Notes: a model not told the origin generated them from the sequence alone. Counted from the first letter of the stretch, positions 1-6,730 are shown. The stretch is 8,884 nt of DNA from JBBQHX01 sp038324385 (GCA_038324385.1 JBBQHX010000149.1:1-8884), one strand, 5' to 3'. Numbers and translations are program-made.

Positions 1-1
1 C

Positions 2-289
2 GAAGACTTCCTCGCCTCCGCCGAGGGACACACGATCCTCGCCAACAGCTCGGTCCAACTTCTGATGCGGCAGGACAGCTCGACGATCGGCATCGTCGAG
101 CAGACCTTCGGTCTCTCGCGCGGAGAGCGCGAGTTCCTCCTCGGTTGCCGTCGCGGCGAGGGGCTGTTTCTCGCGCGCGGCAACCACGTCGCGCTGCGCG
201 TCGAGGCGAGTGAGCTCGAACACGCACTGGCAACGACCTCGCCAGCCGAGCTCGCCCGGCAACGTGAGGAGGACCGCGATGACGGTTGA
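2..289 (+). CDS. VirB4/TraC-type conjugation ATPase, C-terminal end (5' truncated by window)
   Basis: The reading frame is open from the left edge to a TGA at 287-289, giving the last 95 residues of a longer protein. The fragment has the pattern seen at the end of VirB4-family ATPases: an 'ANSSVQLLMRQD' strand, then 'TFGLSRGEREFLLGC', then 'GEGLFLARGNHVALRV' before a polar tail. These ATPases sit on the cytoplasmic side of type IV secretion channels and power pilus assembly and DNA transfer. The Walker A and B motifs would lie upstream and cannot be checked. An internal ATG at 65 is not the real start, because conserved sequence continues upstream of it in frame. The gene overlaps the next one (primase) by 11 bases, which implies translational coupling. 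The family call rests on C-terminal motifs and the downstream coupling-protein gene, so a related TraG/TraC-like ATPase is the alternative. Confidence 0.8.
   Translation, partial: EDFLASAEGHTILANSSVQLLMRQDSSTIGIVEQTFGLSRGEREFLLGCRRGEGLFLARGNHVALRVEASELEHALATTSPAELARQREEDRDDG
266..272 (+). promoter_or_regulatory. Ribosome binding site of the primase gene
   Basis: GAGGAGG lies six bases before the ATG at 279. It decides the primase start: the in-frame ATG at 210 has no comparable site and would add 23 residues that are only the out-of-frame shadow of the VirB4 end. The site lies inside the VirB4 coding sequence. Confidence 0.75.
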
Positions 290-1340
290 CGTCGAGCGGA
301 TCAAGCAGGCGCACCCGATCGCCGACGTGATCGCGGCGCACGGCGTCGCGCTGCGGCCCACCGGACGGCGGTTCATGGGGCGGTGCCCGTTTCACTCCGA
401 CGACCGTCCAAGCTTCGTCGTCTATCCCGACACGCGGAGCTACTACTGCTTCGGGTGCGGCAGCAGCGGCGACGTGATCGACTTCATCCGCCGCGCGCGG
501 GACCTCGGATTCGCGCAGGCGGTCGCCTATCTCGGTGAGCAGCCGCCTCCGTCTGCCGTCCGTCCGGCTCCGAGGCAGGAGCCGCCGCAGCCGGCACGGC
601 TGTCGGTGGACGACCGACTGATCCTCACCGCGGCCTGCGAGCTCTACCACGAGGCGCTCTTCCAGACGCCCGATGCCCTGCGTTACCTGGAGGAGCGGCA
701 CATCCCGCCGTGGCTCGCGCGGCGGGCACGCCTCGGGTACAGCGACGGACGGTCGCTGCTGGCCTACCTCAAGCGTCGCCGTCTCAGCGTCCGCCGCGCC
801 GTCGAGATGGGGCTCTTCTACCTGGATCGCCATCCCGGCCGCGACGAGCGCGAAGCGATGCGTGGCAGGATCGTGATCCCCGACCTGCGGAGCGGCTACT
901 GCGCGTGGATGACCGGGCGCGTGCTGTCCGGCGCGTCCGACCATCCCTATCTCAACCTCGCCCTGCCGAAGCCGTTGCTCGGGTACGACGCGGTGCGCGG
1001 GCGGCCGCGGGTGATCCTGACCGAAGGGCCGTTCGACTGGCTCGCGCTGCTCTCCTGGGGACTCCCGGCGTGCGCGCTGCTCGGCACGCAGCCGGCGCCG
1101 CACGCGCTCCGTCTCCTCGACCGCACGCGCTCGGTCGTGCTCGTGCTGGACGGTGACGAACCCGGTCACGAGGGCGCGGCCAGCCTCGCCGAGGCGCTCG
1201 GCGACCGTGCCACCGTCGTCACGCTCCCTGACGGCATCAAAGACGTGAGCCAGTTGAGCCTGCAGCCCGACGGCCGCGAGGCCTTCTTCCAGTTGTTGGA
1301 CGAAGCGGGGAAGGGCGTGCCCGATGCAGCGTCGGCGTAG
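279..1340 (+). CDS. DnaG-like primase, CHC2 zinc finger plus Toprim (short, element-borne)
   Basis: This 353-residue protein has the first two domains of bacterial DnaG. A CHC2 zinc ribbon comes first, with C36-P-F-H39 and C57-F-G-C60 followed by 'GDVIDFI'. A proline-rich linker (about 88-107) leads to the RNA-polymerase core, with 'RGRIVIPDLRSGYCAWMTGRVL'-like sequence at 196-215 and 'YLNLALPKPLLGYD' at 224-237. The Toprim metal site is E249-G250 and D291-G-D293. It would make RNA primers on single-stranded DNA, probably for copying the transferred strand or for element replication. It lacks the C-terminal helicase-binding domain of chromosomal DnaG (usually near 600 residues), as many plasmid and phage primases do. 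The start at 279 is chosen from the GAGGAGG site. It overlaps VirB4 by 11 bases and the coupling-protein gene by 17, so it belongs to the transfer operon rather than to host replication. The family call is secure; the precise role in transfer is inferred. Confidence 0.92.
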   Translation: MTVDVERIKQAHPIADVIAAHGVALRPTGRRFMGRCPFHSDDRPSFVVYPDTRSYYCFGCGSSGDVIDFIRRARDLGFAQAVAYLGEQPPPSAVRPAPRQEPPQPARLSVDDRLILTAACELYHEALFQTPDALRYLEERHIPPWLARRARLGYSDGRSLLAYLKRRRLSVRRAVEMGLFYLDRHPGRDEREAMRGRIVIPDLRSGYCAWMTGRVLSGASDHPYLNLALPKPLLGYDAVRGRPRVILTEGPFDWLALLSWGLPACALLGTQPAPHALRLLDRTRSVVLVLDGDEPGHEGAASLAEALGDRATVVTLPDGIKDVSQLSLQPDGREAFFQLLDEAGKGVPDAASA

Positions 1341-3834
1341 CGATCAGTCGTTCGTCGTGGAGGTCGTGCCGCCGCGCGGACTCGAAGGCAGCATGAGCGC
1401 CGCGCGAGGGATGCTCGGTGCACTGGTCGGCGAGGCACTCGCGTTCGACGTCGCGATCACCGCTGACGGGCCGCGCTGGTACGTCCACGCTGCGACCGCG
1501 GACGGCCTCGAGCGCGCGCTGGCCCAGGTGCGCGCGGCGTACCCGCAGGCTGCGGTCGAGCGGCTCGTGGACGATCCGGTCGTCGCTGCTCCCGGCGAAC
1601 AGGCGGTCATGCTCGAACTGCAGCCCGCTACGGAAGCGGCGCTGCCGCTCCGCCTCGAGTGGAGGAACGAACGCGACCCGCTCGCAGGCGTCGTCGCCGC
1701 CGTCGAGCCAGCGGCGGGTGAGCGTGTCGTGTGCCGCCTGTCGATCGATGCCGCGCGGTCGAGGAGCGCCGACCGGATCAGACGGCGCGAGGAACAGCCG
1801 CCCGCGCGCCGGCAGTACGAGCACGGCGCGACGGACAGCCTCGTCCCGATCGCCGCGCTGATGGCCGTGGTGGCGGCGGTCCTGCAGGGCCGCCGCTGGT
1901 ATGAGGCTGGTGAGTGGACGCTCCTCGCCGTCGCCTGCGGTGCGTTGCTCGTCGGACTGCCCGTGCTGGCGACCGTCGGGGTGCGGCTGTTCATCGGGCG
2001 TGCGCCGATCCCGGCGCGGGTGGTCGCGGCGAAGCTGACCGGCCCGCTCGTGACCGCCAGCCTCGACGTCCGCGCGATCGGACCCGACCCGGCGCGCCTG
2101 CGGGCGCTCGCGGCGCAGACCGCGGCGGCGTACGCCGCCTACGACGACGCCGCGGGCGGTGGCTTGCGGCCCGGTCAACCGCGTCCGCCGCGCCCACCCC
2201 GGAGGGCGCGTCAGCCGCTGCTGTTGAACACGGGCGAGGCGGCGGCGCTGTGGCATCTTCCTGAAGCGGAGGGAACGCCGCTCCGCGTCCGGCGCACGAC
2301 GGCGCAACGGTTCGCCCCGGCGCCGGGACACGCGACTCAGGGCGTGCGTGTAGGCGTCTCGACGGTCGGGGCGGCGGATGCGCCGGTCTACCTGCCCGCG
2401 CCGCTGTTGCACCGCAATCACTTCCTGGTGGCGAAGACGAGGCGCGGGAAGTCCACGCTGCTCCGGCACATCGCCGCCGGGGTGATGGAGCGGGTCGCTG
2501 CGGGCGTCGAGGACACGGCACTCGTCGTCGTCGATCCGCATCAGGATCTCGCGGAGGCCGTGCTCGCCGCCGTCCCGCCCGAGCTGATCGACCGGACGAT
2601 CTACCTGGACTTCGCGCACCTGGACTGGCCGATCGGGCTCAACTTGATCGACGTCACGCTGTTCCCCGACCGCGACAAGGCGGTCGAGAGCGTCGTCACG
2701 ATCATGAACCGCCTCTGGCCGGACAACTGGGGGCCGCGCATGGAAGGCGCGCTGCGGGCGTCGCTCTCAGCGCTGCACGAGATCAACACGCACCGATCGC
2801 GCGTGGAGCAGTTCACGCTGCTGGACGTCGCGCCCTTCCTCACGAACCCGAAGTTCCGCAATGACCTGCTCAAGGAGGTCGAAGACCTCGCGGTCGCCGC
2901 GTGGTGGCGCGACAACTTCACGTTCGCCGGGCGCGTCCTCCAGCAGCAGACCGCGAACCCGGTGACGTCGAAGATCGGGCGCTTCACCGTCACTGAGGCC
3001 AGCAGGCTCGTGCTGGGGCAGCCGCGTTCGACGTTCGATCCGCGCGCGATCATCCGGGACGGAGGCGTGCTCGTCGTCAACACGGCCGTCGGGACGCTCG
3101 GCGAGGGTGCCGCCTCGCTCGTCGGGGCAACGGTCCTGAATCTGCTCGGCCTGCTCGTCGAGGAGCAGGTCGCGGTGTCCCCCGAAGCACGTCGCCGCAT
3201 CGTCCATCTCGTCGACGAGTCGAGCACGCTCGGCGCGGTCGACTACTCCCGGATGCTCTCTGAGCTGGGGAAGTACGGAGCGTCGTTCACGCTCGCCACG
3301 CAGGCGCTCGCGAAGCTCGACAGCATCGACCGGGAGCTGCTGCCCACCATCCTGGCGAACAGCGACGGCCTGACGGTGTTCGGTGCGAGCGCCGAGGATG
3401 CGCGGCGGCTGCTGCCGGAGCTCGGAGGCTACCTCGAAGTCGAGGACGTGGTCTCGCTCGACGACTTCTCCGCCTATGCGCGCTGGTGGGACGGATTCGG
3501 GCGTCCGCCGGCGTTCACGCTGCGCGTCGATCCCCCGCCGGCGTCCGATCCCGATCGGACACGCGCGATCGCGGAACGCTCCGCCCAGCGGTACGGGCGG
3601 CCGCGCGCGCTGGTCGCCGCGGAGATCGCCAAGGTGCTGGCGGCGCGCTTCCCGAAGGAGACGGGGGACGGCCGAGCGACCCTGACGGCCGAGGAATTCG
3701 CAGCCGCATCGAAGGTCGATCAGGCCTCCGATGCAGATGCGGGGACGAGCCCCACGGCACGGACAGATGCGCCCGAAGGCGGCGGGCCTGTGCGGCCGGT
3801 CGCCCGTACGAGGAACCACGGGGGGCACAAGTGA
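1324..3834 (+). CDS. Type IV coupling protein-like ATPase (VirD4/TraD/HerA superfamily), membrane anchored
   Basis: This 836-residue protein has a soluble N-terminal region of about 170 residues. Two hydrophobic segments follow, about 173-188 and 199-223, likely forming a membrane hairpin. After a proline-rich linker (about 280-298) comes a large motor domain (about 335-735). Its P-loop is 370-378, AKTRRGKST, with Ala where the first Gly is usual. Walker B is 'ALVVVDPHQDL' at 399-409. A second acidic motif, 'HLVDESSTL', at 628-636 is followed by 'LATQAL' at 657-662, as in the TraD/TraG C-terminal family. The last 100 residues are polar and probably disordered. Coupling proteins bring the relaxase-DNA complex to the secretion channel and pump DNA across the inner membrane. 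The ATG at 1324 lies 17 bases inside the primase gene, behind a GGGGAAGGG stretch. The stop overlaps the next start as GTGA. A HerA-like DNA translocase is the alternative name; the context favours conjugation. Confidence 0.85.
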   Translation: MQRRRSDQSFVVEVVPPRGLEGSMSAARGMLGALVGEALAFDVAITADGPRWYVHAATADGLERALAQVRAAYPQAAVERLVDDPVVAAPGEQAVMLELQPATEAALPLRLEWRNERDPLAGVVAAVEPAAGERVVCRLSIDAARSRSADRIRRREEQPPARRQYEHGATDSLVPIAALMAVVAAVLQGRRWYEAGEWTLLAVACGALLVGLPVLATVGVRLFIGRAPIPARVVAAKLTGPLVTASLDVRAIGPDPARLRALAAQTAAAYAAYDDAAGGGLRPGQPRPPRPPRRARQPLLLNTGEAAALWHLPEAEGTPLRVRRTTAQRFAPAPGHATQGVRVGVSTVGAADAPVYLPAPLLHRNHFLVAKTRRGKSTLLRHIAAGVMERVAAGVEDTALVVVDPHQDLAEAVLAAVPPELIDRTIYLDFAHLDWPIGLNLIDVTLFPDRDKAVESVVTIMNRLWPDNWGPRMEGALRASLSALHEINTHRSRVEQFTLLDVAPFLTNPKFRNDLLKEVEDLAVAAWWRDNFTFAGRVLQQQTANPVTSKIGRFTVTEASRLVLGQPRSTFDPRAIIRDGGVLVVNTAVGTLGEGAASLVGATVLNLLGLLVEEQVAVSPEARRRIVHLVDESSTLGAVDYSRMLSELGKYGASFTLATQALAKLDSIDRELLPTILANSDGLTVFGASAEDARRLLPELGGYLEVEDVVSLDDFSAYARWWDGFGRPPAFTLRVDPPPASDPDRTRAIAERSAQRYGRPRALVAAEIAKVLAARFPKETGDGRATLTAEEFAAASKVDQASDADAGTSPTARTDAPEGGGPVRPVARTRNHGGHK

Positions 3835-5645
3835 ACGAGCAGCACGCGCTGCTCGCGCGCACCCTCGACTGGATCGTGCGGATCCCCCTGAACGGGGAAG
3901 CGGAGATCGCGCGATTGGTCGGCGTCGGTGAGTCCGTCGCCCGCCGTCTGATCCTCGCGCTGGTACGGCTGCGCTGGGTCGAGTCACTCGAGCCCGGGTC
4001 GACGGAACTGGATGCACGCCGGCGATACGTCGTGCGTACGGACGCCGTGGCGGCGCTCACCCTTGCGGTCGGAGCAGGGACACTCGACCACGACCTGCCG
4101 ATCCGTCTCCGCGACGTGCTGCACCGCGTCACGCAGTTCGAGATCACCGTCGGCGTCGGTGGCTTGCTTGCCGATCTCGCTGAGCACGCACGCCGGGCAG
4201 GAGTCGTCGAGTTGGCCGACGGGCGCTCGCTCCCGCTGGCTACGGCTGCGCGCGATCGGTGGTGGTTGACGGGCACGAACGGCTATGGGTGCCTGCGTAT
4301 GGGCGAACGCTGGGCGCCGTTCCTCGTCGCGTGGGATCGGGCGGCTGCACCAGACGAGCACCGCCGCCGTCGCGTCCGCGCCTGGATCGAGGGCCGGACG
4401 ACGGCCGCGCGGCCATGGGGGGCGGAGGGCCTGCCGACCCTGTTGCTGGTTTGCCCGGGCGAGCGAGAGGAGGCCGTCTGGGAGAAGGCGCTGCTGGCGG
4501 CAGGCGAGCGGGATCCGTTTGCGGTTCCAACGGTGCTCCTGACCACACGGGAGGCACTCATGGTGGGCGGCGTCGGCGGGACGATCTGGCGGCGACCCGG
4601 CGACACCCAACCGAGGCTCCTGTTCGCGACACTCGGCTGGGGAGCCCGCCCGTCGATCTCTGCCCCCTGGCTCAGTGACCGTCCGGGCCCGCTCCCCGTC
4701 CTGGTACACCGACAGGGCGAGTTCATCCGAGCATGGGCCCGTACCGAACTCAGGCATCGTCCGGACGGTCCGATCTGGCGGCGGACCGGTGCAATTGCCG
4801 TACTCCTCGGCCCGGTGGAGCGGGCGATCGTTGAATGGATCGCACGCTTCCTGCTGCCCTCAGCGGCCGACCTGGCCCCCGTCCTGAATGAACCCGTCTC
4901 CCTCGTCGAACGGAGACTCGAGGGGTTGGTGCATTGCGACGTGATTCGCCGGTACCGGTATCCAGTGGCCGCGGGTTCGAACGACGAGCAGTTACCCGAC
5001 CACGGAACGCGCGCGAATCGGTATTTCCTGGGCAGGGGAGGTGAGCAATTGCTGGCGGATCGTGCCGGCGTTCCCGTCGCACTCTTCCGCGAGCACGGCG
5101 GGATCAAGCCCCGGAAGCGCGGACCGGACGGGGAACCTCTCTTCGTGCGTCACGTCGAGCACACGACTGGCGTCAATCGCGTGGTCGCGCAACTGGCAAG
5201 GAACGCTCGTGCCCGAGGGGGCCGACTCGTCGAGATGCTCGGCGACGCCGAATCGGCGTGGCCTTTCGTCCACAGCACCGATCGCTACTGGATTCGTCCC
5301 GATGGCTCGGGGATCCTCCGTGCAGGCGGCTTGCTGACGCCGTTCATGCTCGAATACGACCGCGGGACCCTGGATGGCGGTGACTTCGCGACCAAGTTCG
5401 AAGGCTACCGGCGCTTCTACGCGAGCCAGGCGTGGCGAGAGCGATATGACCGGGAGCCCCTTCTTCTGTTCGTCTGCGCCGACACGCGCGCGGCGCGCCG
5501 CGTCAGCAACGCCGCGAAGGCCGCGTCGCTCGCGCTCCCCATGCAGATCACCACGGAGCTGCGGCTTGCTGAGGGCGAACGTGGCTCCGGAGTCTTCGGC
5601 GGCCCGGTGCTTGCAGATCCCACGACCGGGGAGCAGCAGGCATGA
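3831..5645 (+). CDS. Replication-relaxation family protein with two tandem domain copies
   Basis: The start is GTG at 3831, overlapping the coupling-protein stop as GTGA; the frame is open further upstream, but only as a shadow of that gene. The product has 604 residues. The C-terminal half looks like the replication-relaxation (Replic_Relax) family: a winged-helix-like segment at 329-375, 'HTTGVNRVVAQLARNAR' at 444-460, 'YWIRPDGSG' at 486-494, 'FMLEYDRGT' at 505-513, 'KFEGYRRFY' at 522-530 and a 'PLLLFVCA' strand at 543-550. The N-terminal half repeats the layout: winged helix at 7-52, 'LLADLAEHARRAG' at 112-124, 'RWWLTG...GCLRMG' at 143-158, 'PFLVAWDR' at 163-170 and 'LPTLLLVC' at 201-208. 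Family members are linked to plasmid replication and DNA relaxation and often sit beside coupling-protein genes, as here. The D491/E508/K522 set resembles a PD-(D/E)xK nuclease site, which is my inference. The first copy lacks these residues. No standard relaxase is seen in the window, so a DNA-binding or nicking accessory role is plausible but unproven. Confidence 0.75.
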   Translation: MNEQHALLARTLDWIVRIPLNGEAEIARLVGVGESVARRLILALVRLRWVESLEPGSTELDARRRYVVRTDAVAALTLAVGAGTLDHDLPIRLRDVLHRVTQFEITVGVGGLLADLAEHARRAGVVELADGRSLPLATAARDRWWLTGTNGYGCLRMGERWAPFLVAWDRAAAPDEHRRRRVRAWIEGRTTAARPWGAEGLPTLLLVCPGEREEAVWEKALLAAGERDPFAVPTVLLTTREALMVGGVGGTIWRRPGDTQPRLLFATLGWGARPSISAPWLSDRPGPLPVLVHRQGEFIRAWARTELRHRPDGPIWRRTGAIAVLLGPVERAIVEWIARFLLPSAADLAPVLNEPVSLVERRLEGLVHCDVIRRYRYPVAAGSNDEQLPDHGTRANRYFLGRGGEQLLADRAGVPVALFREHGGIKPRKRGPDGEPLFVRHVEHTTGVNRVVAQLARNARARGGRLVEMLGDAESAWPFVHSTDRYWIRPDGSGILRAGGLLTPFMLEYDRGTLDGGDFATKFEGYRRFYASQAWRERYDREPLLLFVCADTRAARRVSNAAKAASLALPMQITTELRLAEGERGSGVFGGPVLADPTTGEQQA

Positions 5646-5785
5646 CAAGGCCGGAGCGCATTGAGGTGTCGGCGGCACCCTCGGCCGCGTCGCAAGGCGA
5701 GTATCCCCCGGTGATGGGGCCGGATCAGGCTGCGGCCTACTGCGCCATCGGTGTGAAGCGGCGGAATCGGGCGAACGCGCCGTGA
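5642..5785 (+). CDS. Helix-turn-helix, excisionase-like small protein, probably a truncated remnant
   Basis: A 47-residue frame starts at an ATG overlapping the previous stop as ATGA. After a short polar leader it reads 'VMGPDQAAAYCAIGVKR' (residues 24-40), which fits the first two helices of the HTH_17/MerR-like fold found in excisionases and small element-encoded regulators ('TPEEAAAYLGIG...'). In intact family members a wing and a C-terminal helix follow, about 30 more residues. Here the frame stops seven residues later, so the protein is either cut short or decayed. I looked at the +1 frame past the break and found no clear continuation of the fold. Position after the transfer genes, on an element with its own recombinase, would suit an excision factor. 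The call rests on one short motif and is tentative. The stop overlaps the next start as GTGA. Confidence 0.5.
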   Translation: MTRPERIEVSAAPSAASQGEYPPVMGPDQAAAYCAIGVKRRNRANAP

Positions 5786-6021
5786 CTGAGCGCGTCCCAC
5801 GGAGAGGCCAACCGCCGGGGACATCTCGACCACCTCCATTGGAGGTGGTGTGGCGTACTGGTCCGCGCACGCGCGCCTGGGACGAGCTGTGGCAGCGTCT
5901 CATCGAGGGACTGGCCGCACGCGCGGACGCCGGGCACGAAAACTCCAAGTGCTACGATGACCACTCAGAGCATGATGACCTCTCTGGTCATTCTAATCTA
6001 TTGACGGAGGATAACCAATGA
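5782..6021 (+). CDS. Small protein of unknown function, GTG start, runs through the toxin-antitoxin control region
   Basis: I do not recognise this 79-residue product. It starts at a GTG overlapping the previous stop (GTGA) and ends in an ATGA overlap with the antitoxin start at 6018. The first half is basic and proline-rich ('RVPRRGQPPGTSRPPP', residues 4-19). Then comes a compact segment 'LEVVWRTGPRTRAWDELWQRLIEGL' (about 20-44, split here only by line of sight) rich in Trp and Arg, with a predicted amphipathic helix. The last 27 residues are acidic and polar, and are encoded by AT-richer DNA that holds the promoter and operator of the next operon, so this tail may be under little protein-level selection. 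Chained overlaps and the conserved-looking middle favour a real gene. A chance open frame between two operons is the alternative. Confidence 0.45.
   Translation: MTERVPRRGQPPGTSRPPPLEVVWRTGPRTRAWDELWQRLIEGLAARADAGHENSKCYDDHSEHDDLSGHSNLLTEDNQ
5829..5849 (+). repeat. Perfect palindrome, 10-bp arms around a single T
   Basis: ACCACCTCCA, one T, then TGGAGGTGGT. As RNA it could fold into a nine-base-pair stem with a three-base loop. The left arm contains CACCTCC, matching the 16S rRNA anti-Shine-Dalgarno core, and the right arm contains GGAGGTG, a strong Shine-Dalgarno sequence. The element lies inside the small unknown gene and is not followed by a T-run, so it is not a typical intrinsic terminator. 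Confidence 0.7.
5950..5958 (+). promoter_or_regulatory. Candidate extended -10 promoter of the toxin-antitoxin operon
   Basis: TGCTACGAT reads as an extended -10 (TGn followed by TACGAT). No convincing -35 hexamer is seen 16-18 bases upstream, which an extended -10 can tolerate. Transcription would begin near 5965 and give a leader of about 50 bases. The -10 overlaps the first operator half-site, as expected for autorepression. Confidence 0.4.
5956..5991 (+). promoter_or_regulatory. Candidate operator for antitoxin autoregulation, three ATGACC half-sites
   Basis: GATGACC occurs at 5956-5962 and again at 5974-5980, 18 bases apart in direct orientation. The second copy pairs with GGTCAT at 5986-5991 to form ATGACC-TCTCT-GGTCAT, an inverted repeat with 6-bp arms and a 5-base spacer. 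Antitoxins of the Phd/YefM type bind such repeats upstream of their own gene, often cooperatively with the toxin. Direct proof of binding is absent; position, repeat structure and overlap with the -10 support the call. Confidence 0.55.
6006..6010 (+). promoter_or_regulatory. Ribosome binding site of the antitoxin gene
   Basis: GGAGG lies seven bases before the ATG at 6018, in the AT-richer leader. It supports this start and strong independent translation of the antitoxin. Confidence 0.65.
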
Positions 6022-6323
6022 CTGCGCAGCGCATCAGCATCGCCGAGGCGAAGGCCAGGTTTTCCGCGATGGTCGACGGCGTACTGCATCGAGGTGAGCA
6101 CTACCTCATCGAGCGGCACGGACGCGGCGTGGCCGCGATGGTGAGCATCGATGAACTGGCGCGCCTCGAACGCGGGCATCCGTCCGCCCAGCAACCGGCG
6201 GGCGCGATGGCGCTCGTGGGGCTGTGGCACGACGTCCCCGAATCCGAGATCGACGGCTTGCTCGCGGAGATCCGTGAGAGTCGGGAACGCGACACCGGCC
6301 GTCCTGTGGAGCTCGAGGCGTGA
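6018..6323 (+). CDS. Type II antitoxin, Phd/YefM family
   Basis: This 101-residue protein begins 'ISIAEAKARFSAMVDGV' (residues 6-22) and continues with 'YLIERHGRGVAAMVSIDEL' (29-47), the normal Phd/YefM dimer and DNA-binding fold. The C-terminal part, 'LVGLWHDVPESEIDGLL' (67-83) and 'RESRERDTGRPVEL' (86-99), is the flexible toxin-binding region seen in PIN-partnered antitoxins. It would bind and block the VapC toxin and repress its own promoter through the ATGACC repeats. A good GGAGG site precedes the ATG. The stop overlaps the toxin start as GTGA, which keeps the two products balanced. Sequence pattern and partner gene agree, so the call is firm; in vivo activity cannot be judged from sequence. 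Confidence 0.9.
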   Translation: MTAQRISIAEAKARFSAMVDGVLHRGEHYLIERHGRGVAAMVSIDELARLERGHPSAQQPAGAMALVGLWHDVPESEIDGLLAEIRESRERDTGRPVELEA

Positions 6324-6730
6324 AGTATCTCTTCGACACCGACACGCTGAGCGAGTTGCTCCGGCGCGCACCCTCCACCACGCTCCTGCGCAGGATGGCG
6401 GCAACGCCCGTGGACGATCAGGCGACATCGAGCATCACGGCGGGTGAACTCTGGTACGGCGCCTACCGCGTGCGCGACCGTGCCGCGGACCTCGCCGAGC
6501 GGATCGAGCGGACCTTGCTGCCGAATCTGCCGGTGCTCGCGTTCGACACCGACGCCGCCAAGATCTACGGGGCGCTCCGCGCCGACCTGGAGCGCGCCGG
6601 TACGCCGATCGGCGACGCGGACATGCGGATCGCTGCCATCGCCCTGGCGCACCAACTGACGGTCGTGACGGGCAACGTGCGTCACTTCGAACGCGTGCGC
6701 GACCTCCCCGTCGAGAACTGGCTTGTATGA
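6320..6730 (+). CDS. vapC: VapC-type PIN-domain toxin ribonuclease
   Basis: The gene starts with GTG at 6320, overlapping the antitoxin stop, with GGAG eight bases upstream; the product has 136 residues, usual for VapC. PIN-domain acidic residues are visible: D6 and D8 in 'YLFDTDTLSELL', E43 in 'SSITAGELWYG', and D99 and D101 in 'PIGDADMRIAAIA'. 'LTVVTGNVRHFERV' (113-126) matches the last PIN motif, and it ends with the typical 'LPVENWLV'. VapC toxins are magnesium-dependent endoribonucleases that cut tRNA or rRNA when freed from antitoxin. With its antitoxin it would act as an addiction module that penalises loss of the element. The catalytic set looks complete, so the toxin is probably functional. 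The RNA target cannot be read from the sequence. Confidence 0.92.
   Translation: MKYLFDTDTLSELLRRAPSTTLLRRMAATPVDDQATSSITAGELWYGAYRVRDRAADLAERIERTLLPNLPVLAFDTDAAKIYGALRADLERAGTPIGDADMRIAAIALAHQLTVVTGNVRHFERVRDLPVENWLV

Noticed and set aside
210..278. Upstream in-frame ATG of the primase
   Set aside because: It adds 23 residues that only shadow the VirB4 end and has no ribosome binding site; the ATG at 279 follows GAGGAGG.
1237..2619. Long open frame on the minus strand (about 460 residues)
   Set aside because: It runs antisense to the coupling-protein gene, is Arg/Pro-rich with no recognisable motif, and is what GC-rich codon use produces on the opposite strand.
3486..3830. In-frame extension of the replication-relaxation protein upstream of 3831
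   Set aside because: It lies wholly inside the coupling-protein gene in another frame and reads as Arg/Gly/Ala-rich shadow; the GTG overlap at 3831 is the natural start.
2767..4017. Minus-strand open frame of about 416 residues
   Set aside because: Antisense to the coupling protein and the replication-relaxation gene, with low-complexity Arg-rich translation and no domain pattern.
4992..5948. Minus-strand open frame of about 318 residues
   Set aside because: Antisense to the conserved C-terminal domain of the replication-relaxation protein; no family features.
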